From assembly GCA_934667465.1 (NCBI GenBank), contig CAKUMG010000273.1, positions 1 through 7,256 on the forward strand: a DNA stretch of 7,256 nucleotides, given 5' to 3'. This document shows, piece after piece, positions 6,905 through 7,256 of the stretch. The notes under the pieces are model-generated. The model had not been told where the DNA came from, did no database searches, and was given only the letters and a program-made list of their open reading frames with translations. Position numbers and translations under genes: made by a program. How positions within the stretch are numbered: the first letter of the stretch is position 1; each line of letters starts with the position of its first letter. Source of the stretch: an uncultured Actinoplanes sp. Lineage in GTDB: Bacteria; Actinomycetota; Actinomycetes; Mycobacteriales; Micromonosporaceae.

Positions 6905-7256
6905 GGTGCCATGCTCCCCATCGGCGAGGCGCCGTGCATCGGCATGCCGGGGTCGTAGCTCTCCTGCGCGCCGGCGAACGGCTTGGCGATCGCACTGAAC
7001 GTCACGCTCTGCCCGTCGCCGAGCTTGAGCGTGAACGACACCTCGTCACCGGCGGCGATCTCCGCGGCGGGCTTCATCAGCATCAGGTGGTCGCCGCCGG
7101 GCGCCAGCTCGTGGGTGCCGCCGGCCTTGATCACAAAGCCGCCCGCCTTGGGCCCCATCAGCATCTTGCCGTCCTGCATGGTCATCTCGTGCAGCTCCAT
7201 CGGCGACGCCGCCGACTCCGCACCGACGACCGTGACGTCCGCGCCGGTGCCGTTGG
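6901..7256 (-). CDS. PCu(A)C copper chaperone, 5' end outside the window
   Basis: The frame is open from the window edge to the TGA at 6903-6901, giving the last 117 residues. The start and expected signal or lipoprotein peptide lie beyond 7256. The beta-rich PCu(A)C domain is clear: VVGAESAASPMELHEM, then GPKAGGFVIKAGGTHELAPGG and DHLMLM. The Cu(I) ligand set is visible as H22, M33, H56 and M58 of the fragment, spaced HX10MX22HXM, close to the family rule. The C-terminus has a methionine- and histidine-containing tail, YDPGMPMHGASPMGSMAP, that may add weak Cu(I) sites. PCu(A)C proteins carry copper outside the membrane, classically to the cytochrome oxidase CuA site with Sco. A Sco gene, if present, would lie to the right of the window. 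The stop overlaps the peroxidase start as GTGA. An internal ATG at 7200 is not the real start, because family sequence continues upstream of it. Confidence 0.93.
   Translation of the reverse strand, partial: NGTGADVTVVGAESAASPMELHEMTMQDGKMLMGPKAGGFVIKAGGTHELAPGGDHLMLMKPAAEIAAGDEVSFTLKLGDGQSVTFSAIAKPFAGAQESYDPGMPMHGASPMGSMAP

Noticed and set aside
5199..6995. A 598-residue minus-strand protein with CopC at its C-terminus
   Set aside because: Only the last 173 residues are CopC. The rest is an out-of-frame reading of the DyP gene. The signal peptide and ATGA overlap fix the true start at 5720.

Overview
The window is very GC-rich DNA with GTG as well as ATG starts, Tat signal peptides on two proteins and actinobacterial gene families throughout. 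I read it as a chromosomal or metagenomic fragment of a high-GC actinobacterium. One intergenic element resembles a dispersed repeat I associate with Micromonosporaceae, so that family is my best guess. This comes from recognition, not from a search.

Layout, left to right. (1) Positions 1-397, minus strand: the start of a SAM-dependent methyltransferase, preceded by a MerR-type promoter that appears leaderless. Within 132 in-frame codons it turns first into response-regulator-like sequence and then into methionyl-tRNA-synthetase-like sequence, so it is a chimera and most likely an assembly join. (2) Positions 503-1789, minus: an Nramp/MntH divalent-metal transporter. (3) Positions 1790-1929: a non-coding element with three 10-bp direct repeats and a strong hairpin. 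(4) Positions 1930-2862, minus: a Tat-exported ferritin-like (Ferritin_2) protein with a GTG start. (5) Positions 2863-3184: a divergent intergenic region. (6) Positions 3185-3544, plus: a small (2Fe-2S) ferredoxin-like protein. (7) Positions 3675-5144, plus: a PepSY-associated membrane protein behind an ECF-type promoter. (8) Positions 5152-5188: a near-ideal bidirectional terminator. (9) Positions 5199-7256, minus: three translationally coupled genes, read PCu(A)C copper chaperone (5' end missing), Tat-exported DyP-type haem peroxidase, membrane-anchored CopC. Each junction is a 4-nt overlap.

The common theme is metal and haem handling outside the cytoplasm. The PCu(A)C-DyP-CopC operon matches the actinobacterial extracytoplasmic copper-trafficking theme described in Streptomyces (copper chaperone with a DyP peroxidase). 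The facing PepSY protein has the conserved histidines of a family linked to haem-dependent electron transfer and iron-siderophore reduction. Nramp and the exported ferritin-like protein add import and possible storage or redox handling of Mn/Fe. I see no tRNA, rRNA, CRISPR array, transposase or phage gene. The individual families are known. The items most deserving a second look are the three-way chimera, the intergenic repeat element and the MerR-type leaderless promoter.
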